Counted from the stretch's first letter, positions 25,314-34,797 are shown. The stretch: DNA of 64,000 bases from DASXKD01 sp963762735 (GCA_963762735.1 CAVXMG010000021.1:62001-126000), one strand, 5' to 3'. Notes: generated from the letters alone by a model not told the origin. Translations and numbers: made by a program.

Positions 25314-27267
25314 CCAGTTTGGCGCGGTAGACGTTCACGGTCCCGGCACCGGGCGACCACACCCGGACCTCCAGCCGGTTGCCAGGAGGCGGCGGGATCA
25401 TGGCGGCCCGGAACGGCCCCCATCCCGAATAGACGCTGACCGGATAGGCGATCGTGGCGTCGACCGGCAGTTCGACGGTCTCCACCCCGGTGGTGGCGGG
25501 GATGCTGCGCCGGGCCAGGAGCACGCCGCCCGAGTCGTTCCAGACCTCCACGTTCACCGGTTCGCTCGCGGACAGGGTGACGAGGGCCTGGTACCGGCCC
25601 GGCGGCCGCAGCCAGGTGATCTCGTCGACGACGTAGCCCGTCCCCCCGGACGAGGTCACGTGCCAGGTTCCGGGAGCCCCGCCCAGCACCGGATGCCCCG
25701 CCGCGCCGGGAGCCAGTGACGCGGCCCAGGCAGGGAGGGGTGTCCATTCACCGGGGATCAGAACGGCGTGCACGCCTGTTGGTGGCCGCCAGCGGAACGC
25801 CCATATCCCGTCCGCGCGCATTACGAGCGTGGCCCGCAATGGGCCGGTCAGCTCGCCGATCAGCGCCATGGCGCTCGCCGTGGTCTGCCCCTCGATTCCC
25901 ACGGCCGGGGCTATGACGAACCAGGTGGATCCTTGCACCGGGATCTTGTACAACCCGGCGCCGAACAACCCGTGGACGTCGGCGTGATCGGAGAACCGGC
26001 CCATCACCCCCGAAGAGACGATGACCTCCGCAGGCGCCGGGATCCTCGCCTCGACCGCGGCAAGGGTAGCCGCGGCGGGCCCCGGCACCCGGAGCCACTG
26101 TCCCGGCGTCGGAGGCACCCATACAGCGGCCCAGGCAAGCGCCTGGACTACCACGACGGCAGTCAGGAAATTCGCCAGGCGGCCATGGCGCCGGGAAAGC
26201 CACCCGAGCACGCCGACCGTGCCAACCGGGACCAGGACATAAAGCGGCAAGCTCTGGAACGAAGGCCGCGAGAAGATCAACGTGGCCGGGAGGTTGTTCT
26301 CCAGCAGGACGATGACCGACAAGGGCAGGACAGGGACAGCGGCAATGCCCACCAGCCCGGAGGGCGCCAGGTTGGCCCAGATGTCCAGCCTCTTCACCCA
26401 CAGCGCCCGTAGCACGCCGACAGGGTGCGCGATGATGCCCCCTGCCAGGGCCGCCAGGCTCAGCCGGGTGCCCGAAGGCACGGCAGCGAGGTAGGCGTAG
26501 TCCTGCAGTCCGCTGCCCGAGCCGATATCCGCGTGGAGCAGCGTGATGGCGACCGTGGCCGTCAGGCCGACGCAGGCGATAAGGGCGCCGGTCAGCCGCG
26601 AGAGACGGCCGGCCAGCACTCCGCCGAGGCCGAGCCCTGCCAGGTACGTGCCGGCGACGTCGCCGCAGGCGAGCATCGGCACGACCCATGCCCATGCCCG
26701 GCGGCGCCCGTTCATCAGATCGCGGGCAAGCAGCACAGCCAGCGGCATGGCCACGGACTCCAGGTGGAAGTCGAAGGTGACCGACCACCACATCCACGGA
26801 TTGAGGGCAAGCAACATCAGGCCGGCGGCCGCCAGCCCGGCCGCCCCCTTCCCCTGCCGGTATCGCCCGGCCAGTTCGCACAGCCAGCTGAACGCCACCA
26901 ATTCAGCGGCCACCGTTCCGATATCTTGCAGCCAGAGCAGGATCACCGCGTGTGGCCACGCCCAGTACAGCAGCGCGAGCGGCCACGTGATGAACGCCGC
27001 GTGGTCTCGCCAGTACGGGTATCCCTTGACGCTGTCAATGGGGTTCAGGTGGCCGTGCGCGATCGCGTACCAGGCCTGGTCGAACTGGGTAAAATCCATC
27101 GAGAGCTCGAAGCGCCGGTACTCGATGGTGCTCCAGACCAAGAAACCGGCGAGTTGAAGCCCGAGGAGGGCATACCCGGCTCGCCGGATCCCGCCGACCG
27201 AGACAGCCGTGCTGACGGCCCGCCACGGCCGCAGGTACACCGGAGTCGCGGAGACCGCCGCGCTCAT
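25279..27267 (-). CDS. DUF2079 multi-membrane protein (glycosyltransferase-like)
   Basis: The ATG at 27267 overlaps the stop of the upstream gene. The 662-residue protein starts with DUF2079 features (MDFTQFDQAWYAIAHGHL, about residues 57-74; WRDHAAFITWPLALLYW), has about ten membrane helices through residue ~420, and ends in a long extracytoplasmic domain rich in beta strands (NVEVWNDSGGVLLARRSIP). DUF2079 proteins resemble GT-C transferases that use polyprenyl-phosphate sugars. It is intact and co-translated with another GT-C-like protein, so it probably serves cell-surface glycosylation. Confidence 0.82.
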   Translation of the reverse strand: MSAAVSATPVYLRPWRAVSTAVSVGGIRRAGYALLGLQLAGFLVWSTIEYRRFELSMDFTQFDQAWYAIAHGHLNPIDSVKGYPYWRDHAAFITWPLALLYWAWPHAVILLWLQDIGTVAAELVAFSWLCELAGRYRQGKGAAGLAAAGLMLLALNPWMWWSVTFDFHLESVAMPLAVLLARDLMNGRRRAWAWVVPMLACGDVAGTYLAGLGLGGVLAGRLSRLTGALIACVGLTATVAITLLHADIGSGSGLQDYAYLAAVPSGTRLSLAALAGGIIAHPVGVLRALWVKRLDIWANLAPSGLVGIAAVPVLPLSVIVLLENNLPATLIFSRPSFQSLPLYVLVPVGTVGVLGWLSRRHGRLANFLTAVVVVQALAWAAVWVPPTPGQWLRVPGPAAATLAAVEARIPAPAEVIVSSGVMGRFSDHADVHGLFGAGLYKIPVQGSTWFVIAPAVGIEGQTTASAMALIGELTGPLRATLVMRADGIWAFRWRPPTGVHAVLIPGEWTPLPAWAASLAPGAAGHPVLGGAPGTWHVTSSGGTGYVVDEITWLRPPGRYQALVTLSASEPVNVEVWNDSGGVLLARRSIPATTGVETVELPVDATIAYPVSVYSGWGPFRAAMIPPPPGNRLEVRVWSPGAGTVNVYRAKLVRIPPGASRSR

Positions 27268-29417
27268 GACTTGAACTTGACGGCGAGGATCGGCGAGTAG
27301 CCGTACGGATAGAACTGGGCCGGGTTGACCAGATTGGCCTCGAAGTAGACCGGGTCGCCGTCGGCCACCGGCGAATGGATGGTGAAGGTCGCCACGCCCG
27401 CTGCGTTGGTGAGCGCCTCCACCGGAGTCTGGCCCGGCAGCCCCTGGTTGATGATGGCCTCGCTGTACTGCAGGCCACGCTGCGCGTAGATGACCTGGCC
27501 CAGGTACACCGGTACGCTGGCGGCCCGCATCGGCTGGTCCAGCCGGTTCACGATCTCGGCACGCACCGTGATCTGCTGGCCCACCTCGACCGACTCGCCG
27601 ATCGTGGCGGGCTGGAGAACCAGGCGCCACCCACTGGCCAGGTACGAGCTGGTCCGGCTGACCGAGGCCGGCCCTTCCGCGAAGGCCAGGACCTGGAAGC
27701 CGTTGCCGATTGACGGCATGGCGAAATAGCTGGGCGCCACGATCGTGTAACTGGCCCGCTGGTACGGGCCGAGCAGGGCGGGGCCCTGCTGGCGGCGCCA
27801 GAAGGCGGACATGCTGGTCCCGTCTTCGACGGTGAACGCGGGCCGCACCCGATGGCCCGTCCGGTTGACGACGGCCAGGGTGACCTGGTCGACGGTGGCA
27901 AGCTGGCCGGTCGTGTGCACCGACTGGATCGACATCGCCAGCGGGCTCGGGGCCGTGACCGCGACGACGGCCGCAGCGCCGCTGGCGGCGGCACCGGCGA
28001 GCGCGACCCATCTCCAGTGCCGCCAGCGACAGCCCCCGGCGGGCCGGCCCGTGGTCGCCGCCGCCGCGACGGCCGCGGGCAGCAGCATCACCAGGTAACT
28101 GCCGAACGAACGGGCCGCGAAGAACAGGGCGATCGACGGGATCAGGAACGCGGCCGGCTTGAGCACCGGGTAGGTCACCAGGTAGCAGGCGAATGCCGCG
28201 AGCAGGACGACAGCCGCCGCGACATTGAAGGCGAGCAGCGACCCGCCGCCGACCGACAGCGAGAGGCTGAGATTGACCAGGCCCTGGCCCGCCGGGACGG
28301 CGTGCGCGGACAGCGGCGTCAGCACTCCGCGCAGCCAGGCCCCGGGCGCGCCGACCAGGTACGGCAGGTTCGGTGCCAGGAAGGCCGCCAGCGCGATGCC
28401 GGTGTACCTGGCCGCGTGGCGGAACGCCCGCGCCCAGCCGTCCGCCTGCCGGGACTCCAGCACGATGCCGCCGACCACGAACGGGACGATCAGCCACGGC
28501 GTCTGCTTGACCGCCATGGCGAGGCCCATCAGGACCGGCCCTCGCCACGCCGCCGGTCCCCGTTGCACACCGAACCGGTCCCAGGCCACGGCCGCGCCCA
28601 CGAGCAACGGCACGAACAGTGCGTCGGTGACCCCGCCGGCGGCGTAGCTGATGAAAACGTCGGCGCTGGCGATGACCACCGCCAGCGGGGCCAGGTTCCG
28701 CGGCAGCACGGCGTACAGGATGACGGCCCCCAGCGCCCAGGCCCCGACGTTGACCCAGACCGCCGCCTGGGTGGCCAGCCCGAGCGCAAGCAGCGGGATG
28801 TAGGCCTCGAACGACAGCGCCGGGTAGGACAGCGCGGTGATGGGCTGGCCGTTGAGCTGGAAGGTGTATCCGTTCGGCGAGACGTGGAACAGCGGGAAGG
28901 CCGGGGCCATGGAGTGCAGGTAGGGATTGATGGCGTGCAGGGCCAGCGACGCCGCGTACTGGTCGAAGGCGATCTCGTCGGTGCCGTAATCGGGGGCGAT
29001 GAACACCTGGAAGTAACTCCACAGGGCCAGCGCGGCAAGGACGGCGGCGAGTGCCGCCCAGCCGATCAGGTGCTGGCGCTCCTCCCCTATCACCGATTCG
29101 GGCAGCCAGGCCGCCACGATGACGAGCAGCCCGGCCAGCCCGAGGATCGCGACGGGGACCGCGAGCCACGGGGCGAAGGTGACGTACCCGGACAGCCGGA
29201 ACGACCAGGTGACCACGAAGACGCCGGCCAGGGTGCGCAGGGCGCGCCCGGCCCGTGTCGTGTCGCCGGCGCGTGCCGCGCTGGCCCGCGCGTGACGTGG
29301 CGGTGGCTCGCCGGCCGCCACGTGACCGTTGCCGGCGGCCCGCGGCGCGAGCAGCCCGGCGAACGCGCGCTGCGCCTGGCCGTTCGCTGGCTGGCGCCGG
29401 GCGGCCAGGGGCCTCAT
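27264..29417 (-). CDS. GT87-like polytopic mannosyltransferase-type protein
   Basis: The 717-residue protein has a basic, disordered N-terminus, then about eleven membrane helices. The first extracytoplasmic loop carries acidic residues (APDYGTDEIAFDQYAASLALHA split around residue 150) as in GT-C enzymes, followed by INPYLHSM. The C-terminal ~200 residues form a beta-rich domain (FTVEDGTSMSAFWRR; AEIVNRLDQPMRAASVPVYL). It precedes and overlaps the DUF2079 gene. Polyprenyl-phospho-mannose as donor is inferred from the family, not shown. Confidence 0.78.
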   Translation of the reverse strand: MRPLAARRQPANGQAQRAFAGLLAPRAAGNGHVAAGEPPPRHARASAARAGDTTRAGRALRTLAGVFVVTWSFRLSGYVTFAPWLAVPVAILGLAGLLVIVAAWLPESVIGEERQHLIGWAALAAVLAALALWSYFQVFIAPDYGTDEIAFDQYAASLALHAINPYLHSMAPAFPLFHVSPNGYTFQLNGQPITALSYPALSFEAYIPLLALGLATQAAVWVNVGAWALGAVILYAVLPRNLAPLAVVIASADVFISYAAGGVTDALFVPLLVGAAVAWDRFGVQRGPAAWRGPVLMGLAMAVKQTPWLIVPFVVGGIVLESRQADGWARAFRHAARYTGIALAAFLAPNLPYLVGAPGAWLRGVLTPLSAHAVPAGQGLVNLSLSLSVGGGSLLAFNVAAAVVLLAAFACYLVTYPVLKPAAFLIPSIALFFAARSFGSYLVMLLPAAVAAAATTGRPAGGCRWRHWRWVALAGAAASGAAAVVAVTAPSPLAMSIQSVHTTGQLATVDQVTLAVVNRTGHRVRPAFTVEDGTSMSAFWRRQQGPALLGPYQRASYTIVAPSYFAMPSIGNGFQVLAFAEGPASVSRTSSYLASGWRLVLQPATIGESVEVGQQITVRAEIVNRLDQPMRAASVPVYLGQVIYAQRGLQYSEAIINQGLPGQTPVEALTNAAGVATFTIHSPVADGDPVYFEANLVNPAQFYPYGYSPILAVKFKS

Positions 29418-29438
29418 CGCCTCGTACCCGCGGCGCCG

Positions 29439-30335
29439 CTAGACCGCGAATTCCTGGATGTTCCCATACTCCGCCGTTCCCACAACGTCGTAGAGCCGGG
29501 CACCGCTGGCGGAGACGACCACCTCCAGGCAGTGACTCGGCGCCGGGAGGACACGGCGGACGCTCTCCTGGGCCACGCTGACCATCGCCACGTTGGCCGC
29601 GCCCTGGGTACCTTTCAGCGCGTAGAGCGTGCTGCCGTCCGGGCTCAGGACGAGCGATTGACCGGAGTCACCGACCACAAAGTTCGCGATGACCTCGCCG
29701 CCCGTGATGTCGATCACACTGATGCGCCCGTCCCGTTGCAGCACATAGAGGCTGCTCTGCTGGACGTCGGGTGCCACCGAGACGGTGTTCAGCGGTACCG
29801 GCACCGTGCCGTGCACCCGGCCGCTGTCAGAATTGACGATCGTCACGCTGGACGAGGTCGCCCGGCCGGTGAGCACGTAGAAGGTGGTCCCATCGCTTCC
29901 GGCCACCACTTCGCGGGCCGGCGCGGGGAGCGGCACGGTCCGGATGGCGTCCCCGGTCCGCCCGTCCAGTAGTTCCAGTGCTCCAGACTTGTCCGTGCCT
30001 AGCGCGATCCCGACGACCCCGGCCTGGGATTCGGTGACCGACCTTGCCGTGTTGCTCACCGAGACGCTGCCGAGCACGTGCCCGGTCGTGGCGCTCAGCT
30101 TGAACAGCCCGCGGCTCGCCTGGCTCCCGGCAAGCACCCACATGGTCCCGTTGGGCTGCGGCGCGGTCGCCGCCAGCGTGTCCTTCGGCGCCGGCAGCCT
30201 GAGCACGGGCATCAGCGCGGCCGTGGCAGAACGCCGCGAAGGGGACGAGGCATGGCCGGCGCACGCCGGCAACGCCAGGGCGGCCGACAGCAGGGTTACC
30301 GCGACCGTCGTGCGGCGGCGCGTGATTCTCTTCAT
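29439..30335 (-). CDS. Beta-propeller (YVTN/WD-like) lipoprotein
   Basis: Start at the ATG at 30335 gives a lipoprotein signal (LSAALALPACAG, Cys about residue 25). The remaining sequence contains repeated four-strand blade motifs such as LELLDGRTGDAIRTVPLPA, VTIVNSDSGRVHGTVPVPL, ISVIDITGGEVIANFVVG and SLVLSPDGSTLYALKG. It is a surface-exposed binding or scaffold protein next to the sortase and transferase genes. The longer upstream frame belongs to the next gene in another frame. Confidence 0.82.
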   Translation of the reverse strand: MKRITRRRTTVAVTLLSAALALPACAGHASSPSRRSATAALMPVLRLPAPKDTLAATAPQPNGTMWVLAGSQASRGLFKLSATTGHVLGSVSVSNTARSVTESQAGVVGIALGTDKSGALELLDGRTGDAIRTVPLPAPAREVVAGSDGTTFYVLTGRATSSSVTIVNSDSGRVHGTVPVPLNTVSVAPDVQQSSLYVLQRDGRISVIDITGGEVIANFVVGDSGQSLVLSPDGSTLYALKGTQGAANVAMVSVAQESVRRVLPAPSHCLEVVVSASGARLYDVVGTAEYGNIQEFAV

Positions 30336-30411
30336 GGATGCCTTCCAGTTCGTGGCCGGGCGTAATGAGCGCGGGGCGCCCGCCGCCCGGGGCCGGGAGT
30401 ACCGTCGGTGC

Positions 30412-31107
30412 TCACCGGGCGCCACGGCGCCGGACCGCGACGGCCAGCCCGCCTGCCCCCAGCAGGAGCAGCGACGCCGCCAGGATCCCCTCGCCCAGCA
30501 ACGGCACGCCGGTGGCCGCACTGGTCGCCCCCTGGATGGGAACGGTGGGCGTGAGGATGGCGAAATCGGGGTCGGTCTGGAAGCCGACCTGGTCCATGTG
30601 CCCGTCGAGATCCACGGAATGGTCATCCACGAAGCGCCTGCCGTTCCACCGCACGACGATGTCGGAACGGGTGAGCGACGGCGAGGTGGTGTCCAGCTTG
30701 AGTGGCTTGCGGAAGGCGCCCCGATAGGGTGAGCCGTTCCGCTGGACCTGGATGCCCACGCCGCTGATGGCCTCGAAACCGGGGAAGCCCGCGTCACCAA
30801 TGGCCCTGACGTTCGGTGCGGTCACCGTGATCTGCACCGGGACCGGGAATGCTCCCGGCGGCACCACGATCTTGTCGAGGAAGCCATCGACCCGCACGGG
30901 GCCGATCGTTCCGCCGGCCGGGCCGATCGTGACGCTGGTCACGACGGCAGAGAAGCCACCAGGAACTGGCGGGACCGGGGGCGGCGGGGGGCCGTAGCCA
31001 CCGGCCGCCAAGGCCGCGCCGGCGCCGGCCAGGAGCAGGGCCGAACTCCCGAGCAGCGCCAGGGCAAGCATCCGCGAGAGCTTGCGGAGCGCCAGGCAGC
31101 GCCTCAT
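30412..31107 (-). CDS. Secreted protein with C-terminal membrane anchor
   Basis: The 231-residue protein has a Sec signal peptide (LALALLGSSALLLAGAGAALA, about residues 14-34), a Pro-rich segment (GPPPPPVPPVPGG) and a beta-rich body (VVPPGAFPVPVQITVTAP). It ends with a hydrophobic helix and a basic tail (PLLGEGILAASLLLLGAGG then VRRRGAR), the shape of a sortase sorting signal. No LPXTG or LAXTG is seen; PLLGE occupies the place. It lies near the sortase gene, so it may be a non-canonical substrate or simply a membrane-anchored protein. Confidence 0.72.
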   Translation of the reverse strand: MRRCLALRKLSRMLALALLGSSALLLAGAGAALAAGGYGPPPPPVPPVPGGFSAVVTSVTIGPAGGTIGPVRVDGFLDKIVVPPGAFPVPVQITVTAPNVRAIGDAGFPGFEAISGVGIQVQRNGSPYRGAFRKPLKLDTTSPSLTRSDIVVRWNGRRFVDDHSVDLDGHMDQVGFQTDPDFAILTPTVPIQGATSAATGVPLLGEGILAASLLLLGAGGLAVAVRRRGAR

Positions 31108-31232
31108 GATCCCCCCCAGGTATGGGCTTCCGCCGACATCCGCGTCTCATACCCTGGATCACGAATAGTAGTCGGAAAACTACGTAGAGTTAAAGGGTAT
31201 GCGGCGGCGCGGAACATGGGCAGCGACCGGAA

Positions 31233-31418
31233 CCTATCGATGATCCCTTCTGTCATGTCCGCGACCAGGACGGCGGCTTCCCGCGGATGGTCGCGACGCT
31301 CAACGGGGTCGACCCTGACGCGGCCGAGACAAAAGGCGAGCGGTTCGAGTTCGGGCTGGACTACCTGCTCGACGGCATCGCTGCCCGCCTGCAGGCCGAG
31401 CGCCCCGCACCATCCTGA
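31233..31418 (+). pseudogene. TetR-family regulator C-terminal remnant
   Basis: In one plus-strand frame 31263-31418 reads DQDGGFPRMVATLNGVDPDA, and downstream ERFEFGLDYLLDGIAARL before a TGA. This matches the final helices of TetR/AcrR ligand-binding domains. No helix-turn-helix domain or start precedes it, so only the 3' end of an old regulator gene remains in the gap between the surface locus and amt. Confidence 0.6.
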
Positions 31419-31455
31419 GCCCGCCCCAAGCCGGTACGGCGCGCCCCAGCCAACA

Positions 31456-31496
31456 GGCCCGCCGTCCCCGCGACTCCGTAGCGGGGACGGCGGGCC
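31456..31496. terminator. 15-bp perfect GC-rich hairpin
   Basis: GGCCCGCCGTCCCCG and its exact complement CGGGGACGGCGGGCC flank an 11-nt loop. It follows the TetR remnant by 38 bp and could have been its terminator; there is no T-run. Confidence 0.5.
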
Positions 31497-31502
31497 ATCG
31501 AA

Positions 31503-31536
31503 GGATTCCGGGGGGTCACTCCCCCGGGCTGACAGC
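31503..31536 (+). repeat. REP-like element copy 1
   Basis: Contains ATTCCGGGGGGTC, then CTCCCCCGGGCTGACAGC; the GC arms CCGGGGG and CCCCCGG form a short hairpin. The same unit recurs at 47325, at 51480-51690 in tandem, and in weaker form at 59002. Confidence 0.6.
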
Positions 31537-31607
31537 GGCCCAGCCCTGCTCGCCTGAGCCGCCCCGCGCCTGGGGCCGTCCGGGCGGCCCAGGCGGCGGG
31601 CCTACAT

Positions 31608-31652
31608 CCGCCCGGCGGCCTGCCTCGGTGGCAGGAGCAGGCCGCCGGGCGG
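31608..31652 (-). terminator. Terminator hairpin of the amt gene
   Basis: CCGCCCGGCGGCCTGC (31608-31623) pairs perfectly with 31637-31652 (16 bp, 13-nt loop). It begins 4 bp after the amt stop codon on the minus strand, so it probably ends amt transcription. Confidence 0.6.
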
Positions 31653-31656
31653 AGCA

Positions 31657-33070
31657 TTATTCGGACTGCCGGACCTTCTCGGCGGCCAGGGTGCCCTGCC
31701 CGTCGGACCGTGCCGCGGGAGCCGGCCCCATTTCGGCGACGGCACCGACGCGCACCAGTTCCTCCGTCGGGTACGCCTCCTCGCCGTGCACCGCGACGTC
31801 GCCGATCTCCAGTTGCTCGTCGGGTATCCGTAGGTTCATGAACAGCCCGATGCCCTTGAGGATGAGGAAGGTGACCGTGCCGTCCCAGACGATGATGGTC
31901 AGCGCCGCCCCGGCCTGGACAAGCAACTGGTGCGGGTGCCCGTAGAACAGGCCCGACGTGGTGACGTCCGGGTTCTTGCCGATGCCCAGGTAGACGATCA
32001 TCTTCGGATCGGCGAGCAAGCCGACAAGCAAGCCGCCGAACAGGCCGGCGATGCCGTGGGTGTAGACCACCCCCAGCGCGTCGTCCACCTTGCTGAACGG
32101 CCGGACCTTGGACAGGTAGTTCCAGGCGAACCAGACGATGGCCGAATCGACCACGCCGATGATGATCGCGCCGACGCCGTTCACGTACCCGGCGGCCGGG
32201 GTGATGCCGACCAGGCCGCAGATCATGCCGTTGATGCCGCCCAGGAAGGTGGCCTTCTTCCCCGGGCCACCGATCATGTCCATGACGATCCAGGTCATCA
32301 TGGCCACCGCCGTGGCGAGGTTGGTGTTGATCACGGCGGCCGTCGCGTCGGCGCCGGCGAAGTAGGGGTCACCGCCGTTGAACCCGTTCCAGCCGAGCCA
32401 CAGAATGCCCGCGCCCACCGCGACGAACAGCAGGTTGTTGGGCACGCCGTGCTCGCGGTCCCGCTTGAGCCTCGGCCCGACGACGGCCGCGGCCACGAAG
32501 CCGGAAACCCCCGCCGCCAGGTGGATGACGTAGCCGCCGCTGAAGTCAAGCGCGCCGTGCGCCGCCCACCAGCCGCCGCCCCAGAGCAGGAACGCGTTCA
32601 CCGCAGTAGGCGAAGGTGATCCACAGCGGGACGAAGATCAGCCAGACCTTGAAGCTGATCCGCCCGATCACGCTCCCGATGAACAGGATCGGGGTGATCG
32701 CGGCGAACACGAACTGGAAGTAGACCAGCGACCCCTGAGGGAACCTGAATTTCGGCATCAAGCCGTTCAGCGACGGGATGTTCGCCTGTGCCTGCTCGGC
32801 CGAGGCGCCCACCACGGTCTGCGGTTTGCCGAGGAATGTGCCGATCCACGGTTCGCCGAACCCCATCCGGAAGGCCCACAGGACCCAGACGATGAGGACC
32901 AGGCAGAACGTGCTGAACACCATCAGCATGGTGTTCACCGCCCATTTGCGCTGCACGAGGCCGCCGTAGAGCACGGCAAGGGCGGGGATGCTCATGAGGC
33001 CGACCAGGGTCGCGGCCGTCATCTGCCACGCGTTGTCACCCGAGTTCAACCACGCTGCGTAGGGATTCAC
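31657..33070 (-). CDS. amt: Ammonium transporter (Amt family), one frameshift
   Basis: This is an inner-membrane ammonium channel of normal length (~470 residues) with eleven predicted helices. The N-terminus (MSIPALAVLYGGLVQRKWAVNTM) and the paired pore histidines in GGYVIHLAAGVSGF and YTHGIAGLFGGLL are conserved. Near 32598 the frame breaks (FAYC then VNAFLLWGGGWW in another frame), consistent with a lost base or two rather than real truncation, as all other motifs follow. No glnK or glnD gene follows. A GlnR-like box lies upstream, as expected for a nitrogen-controlled transporter. Confidence 0.88.
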
Positions 33071-33193
33071 TGATTCCTTCCTTCGTGGGCTAGCCCCGAG
33101 GGCTTGCCGGGGGTTGCCATCACTACGCCGTGATCCGGGGGGTCCCGGTTGATCCGGCGCCGGCCACTTCGGTGTCCGTCAGGAACACCTCTT

Positions 33194-33235
33194 GTTTCCC
33201 ATGGCCGGGTTTCGGACGCGTTTCCCGTCTGTTAC
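33194..33235 (-). promoter_or_regulatory. GlnR-like box upstream of amt
   Basis: On the minus strand the sequence reads GTAAC-N6-GAAAC-N6-GAAAC (33235 down to 33209), with another GAAAC 10 bp further on at 33198. The actinobacterial GlnR consensus is gTnAc-n6-GaAAc repeated. The site is about 140 bp upstream of the amt start, a normal position for GlnR activation. Confidence 0.6.
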
Positions 33236-33440
33236 GCCGGTAGGAACGGTCCTGCTGCCCGTGCGCATGATGATTTCGGTGATGTTTCGGGCCGTCCTAA
33301 ATCACCAGCAGCTATGGCCGAATCTGCACGGTGGCGCGGCTCCGGGCCCGACATGGGCGGCAATGTCACGTTCATGTAACGGTGGCACTCAGGTCTTGAG
33401 GCGCTGGCCGGGTCTGTCATACGCTCAGCGCAACTCGGTT

Positions 33441-33454
33441 GGTAAGCGCTTACC
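33441..33454. promoter_or_regulatory. LacI-type operator 1
   Basis: GGTAAGCGCTTACC is a perfect 14-bp palindrome with the central GCGC typical of LacI-family sites. An identical copy lies 66 bp downstream. Confidence 0.7.
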
Positions 33455-33469
33455 GAGGGACCGAATTAC

Positions 33470-33490
33470 TAGCGCTCTCGAGGAGCGCTA
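33470..33490. promoter_or_regulatory. Second palindrome between the LacI operators
   Basis: TAGCGCTC-N5-GAGCGCTA is an inverted repeat between the two identical operators. It shares the AGCGCT core and could be a third regulator site or part of a loop-forming array. Confidence 0.5.
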
Positions 33491-33506
33491 TTTTCTGGGC
33501 CGTTGT

Positions 33507-33520
33507 GGTAAGCGCTTACC
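33507..33520. promoter_or_regulatory. LacI-type operator 2
   Basis: Second exact copy of GGTAAGCGCTTACC, ending 54 bp before the LacI gene start. Two spaced copies suggest autoregulation and possible DNA looping. Confidence 0.7.
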
Positions 33521-33574
33521 AGCCTCCCGCCTCAGCGATCACTGCCCGGCCCCGGCCGGGCGCGACATGAAGGA

Positions 33575-34784
33575 GTGCGCAGGTGGACGAGATCGTCCCT
33601 GGACCCGTGCGGGGAGACACCCGGCACGACAGGGACGTGCCGGGTGCATCCGCCACCGCGGGAGCCCGCGCCCGGCGCGCCGCCGGCCGACGGCGAGGCC
33701 GCCGAGCACGGCCCGCCCACCATCTACGACGTGGCGCGCGCCGCAGGGGTGTCCATCGCGTCGGTGTCCCGTGTGCTCAACGGCCGCCGCAACCCGCTTC
33801 CCGACACCAAGGAACGAGTCGAGCGGGCCGCGGCCGAGCTTGGCTTCATCCCGGACGGGGCGGCCCGGGCGCTGAGCGTCCGGCTCAAGGAGGTCGTCGG
33901 GGTGGTGATCCGCCGGCCGGAGGTCACCGTGTCGGCCGATGGCATCTTCGAAGACGAGGAGACCAGCCTGCAGTTCCCCGACCTGATCAACAGGGGCATC
34001 GAGGTGGCCGCCCAGAAGCGGGACTTCAACCTGCTGGTCAGCTCGGTCGGGCTGGGCCACGCCGACACCCACCGGATCTTCGCGCTGGCCAGCAAGAGCG
34101 ACGGGCTCATCCTGCACGACCGGGTGCTCGATCCGGAGCAGGTCGGCCGGCTGGGCCATCAGGTGCCTCTGGTGACCCTGGCGGGCATGCCGACCCCGGG
34201 CACGGTGAACGTGAGCAGCGACAACCGGGCCGGCATGGCCGAACTGGCCAGGCACCTGGTCCGCGACCACGGGTACCGTACGCTGGCCTACCTCGGCGGG
34301 CACGCGGACAGCCCGGACAACCTCGCCAGGCACGCCGCCTTGGCCGAGCAGGTCACCGCCGACGGCGCGCAGTTCGTGACCGGCCCGGTCTGGCAGGGGA
34401 ACTACACGGCCGCCGGCGGTGCCCGGGTGATTGAAAACCTGCTGGCCAGCGGAAACTCCCTGCCCCAGGTGATCGCCTGTGCGAACGACCAGACCGCGCT
34501 CGGGGTCGTCTACGCGCTGGTGCGCCACGGCGTCGACGTGCCCGGCGGGGTCGCCGTCACGGGCTTCGACGACATCCCCGTGGCCCGGCACCTGCACCCG
34601 CAGCTCACCACCGTCCGGCAGCCCATCACCGACCTGGGCGCGACCGCGTTCGAGACCTTGTACTCGATGATCATCGACGCCGGCCTTCCCAGGGACGACG
34701 TCACCCTGCCCACCCGGCTGGTCCGCAGGGAAAGCTGCGGCTGCCCGCCGATGCCAGACGCCGCTCATCGTGCGGCAACCGTAA
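33575..34784 (+). CDS. LacI-family transcriptional regulator
   Basis: The helix-turn-helix is clear (PTIYDVARAAGVSIASVSRVLNG, spanning 33717-33783), followed by the periplasmic-binding-like sensor domain (GLILHDRVLDPEQVGRLG; VIACANDQTALGVVYAL; VAVTGFDDIPVARHL) and the family ending RESCGC. The frame stays open into the next gene, to 34882; a single indel after RESCGC would end it at the TAA at 34782-34784, just before the permease ribosome site (AAGGGAGGG), which I take as the real end. The start is uncertain: the GTG at 33575 or 33644, with a third frame at 33583 having the best ribosome site. It probably represses the Opp-type transporter and beta-glucosidase operon until a beta-glucoside binds. 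Confidence 0.85.
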
Positions 34785-34797
34785 GGGAGGGCCCGGC

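Noticed and set aside
27852..29972. 706-aa plus-strand frame
   Set aside because: Antisense to an intact multi-membrane protein; composition is extreme (Arg/Gln/Gly/His) and typical of shadows in high-GC DNA.
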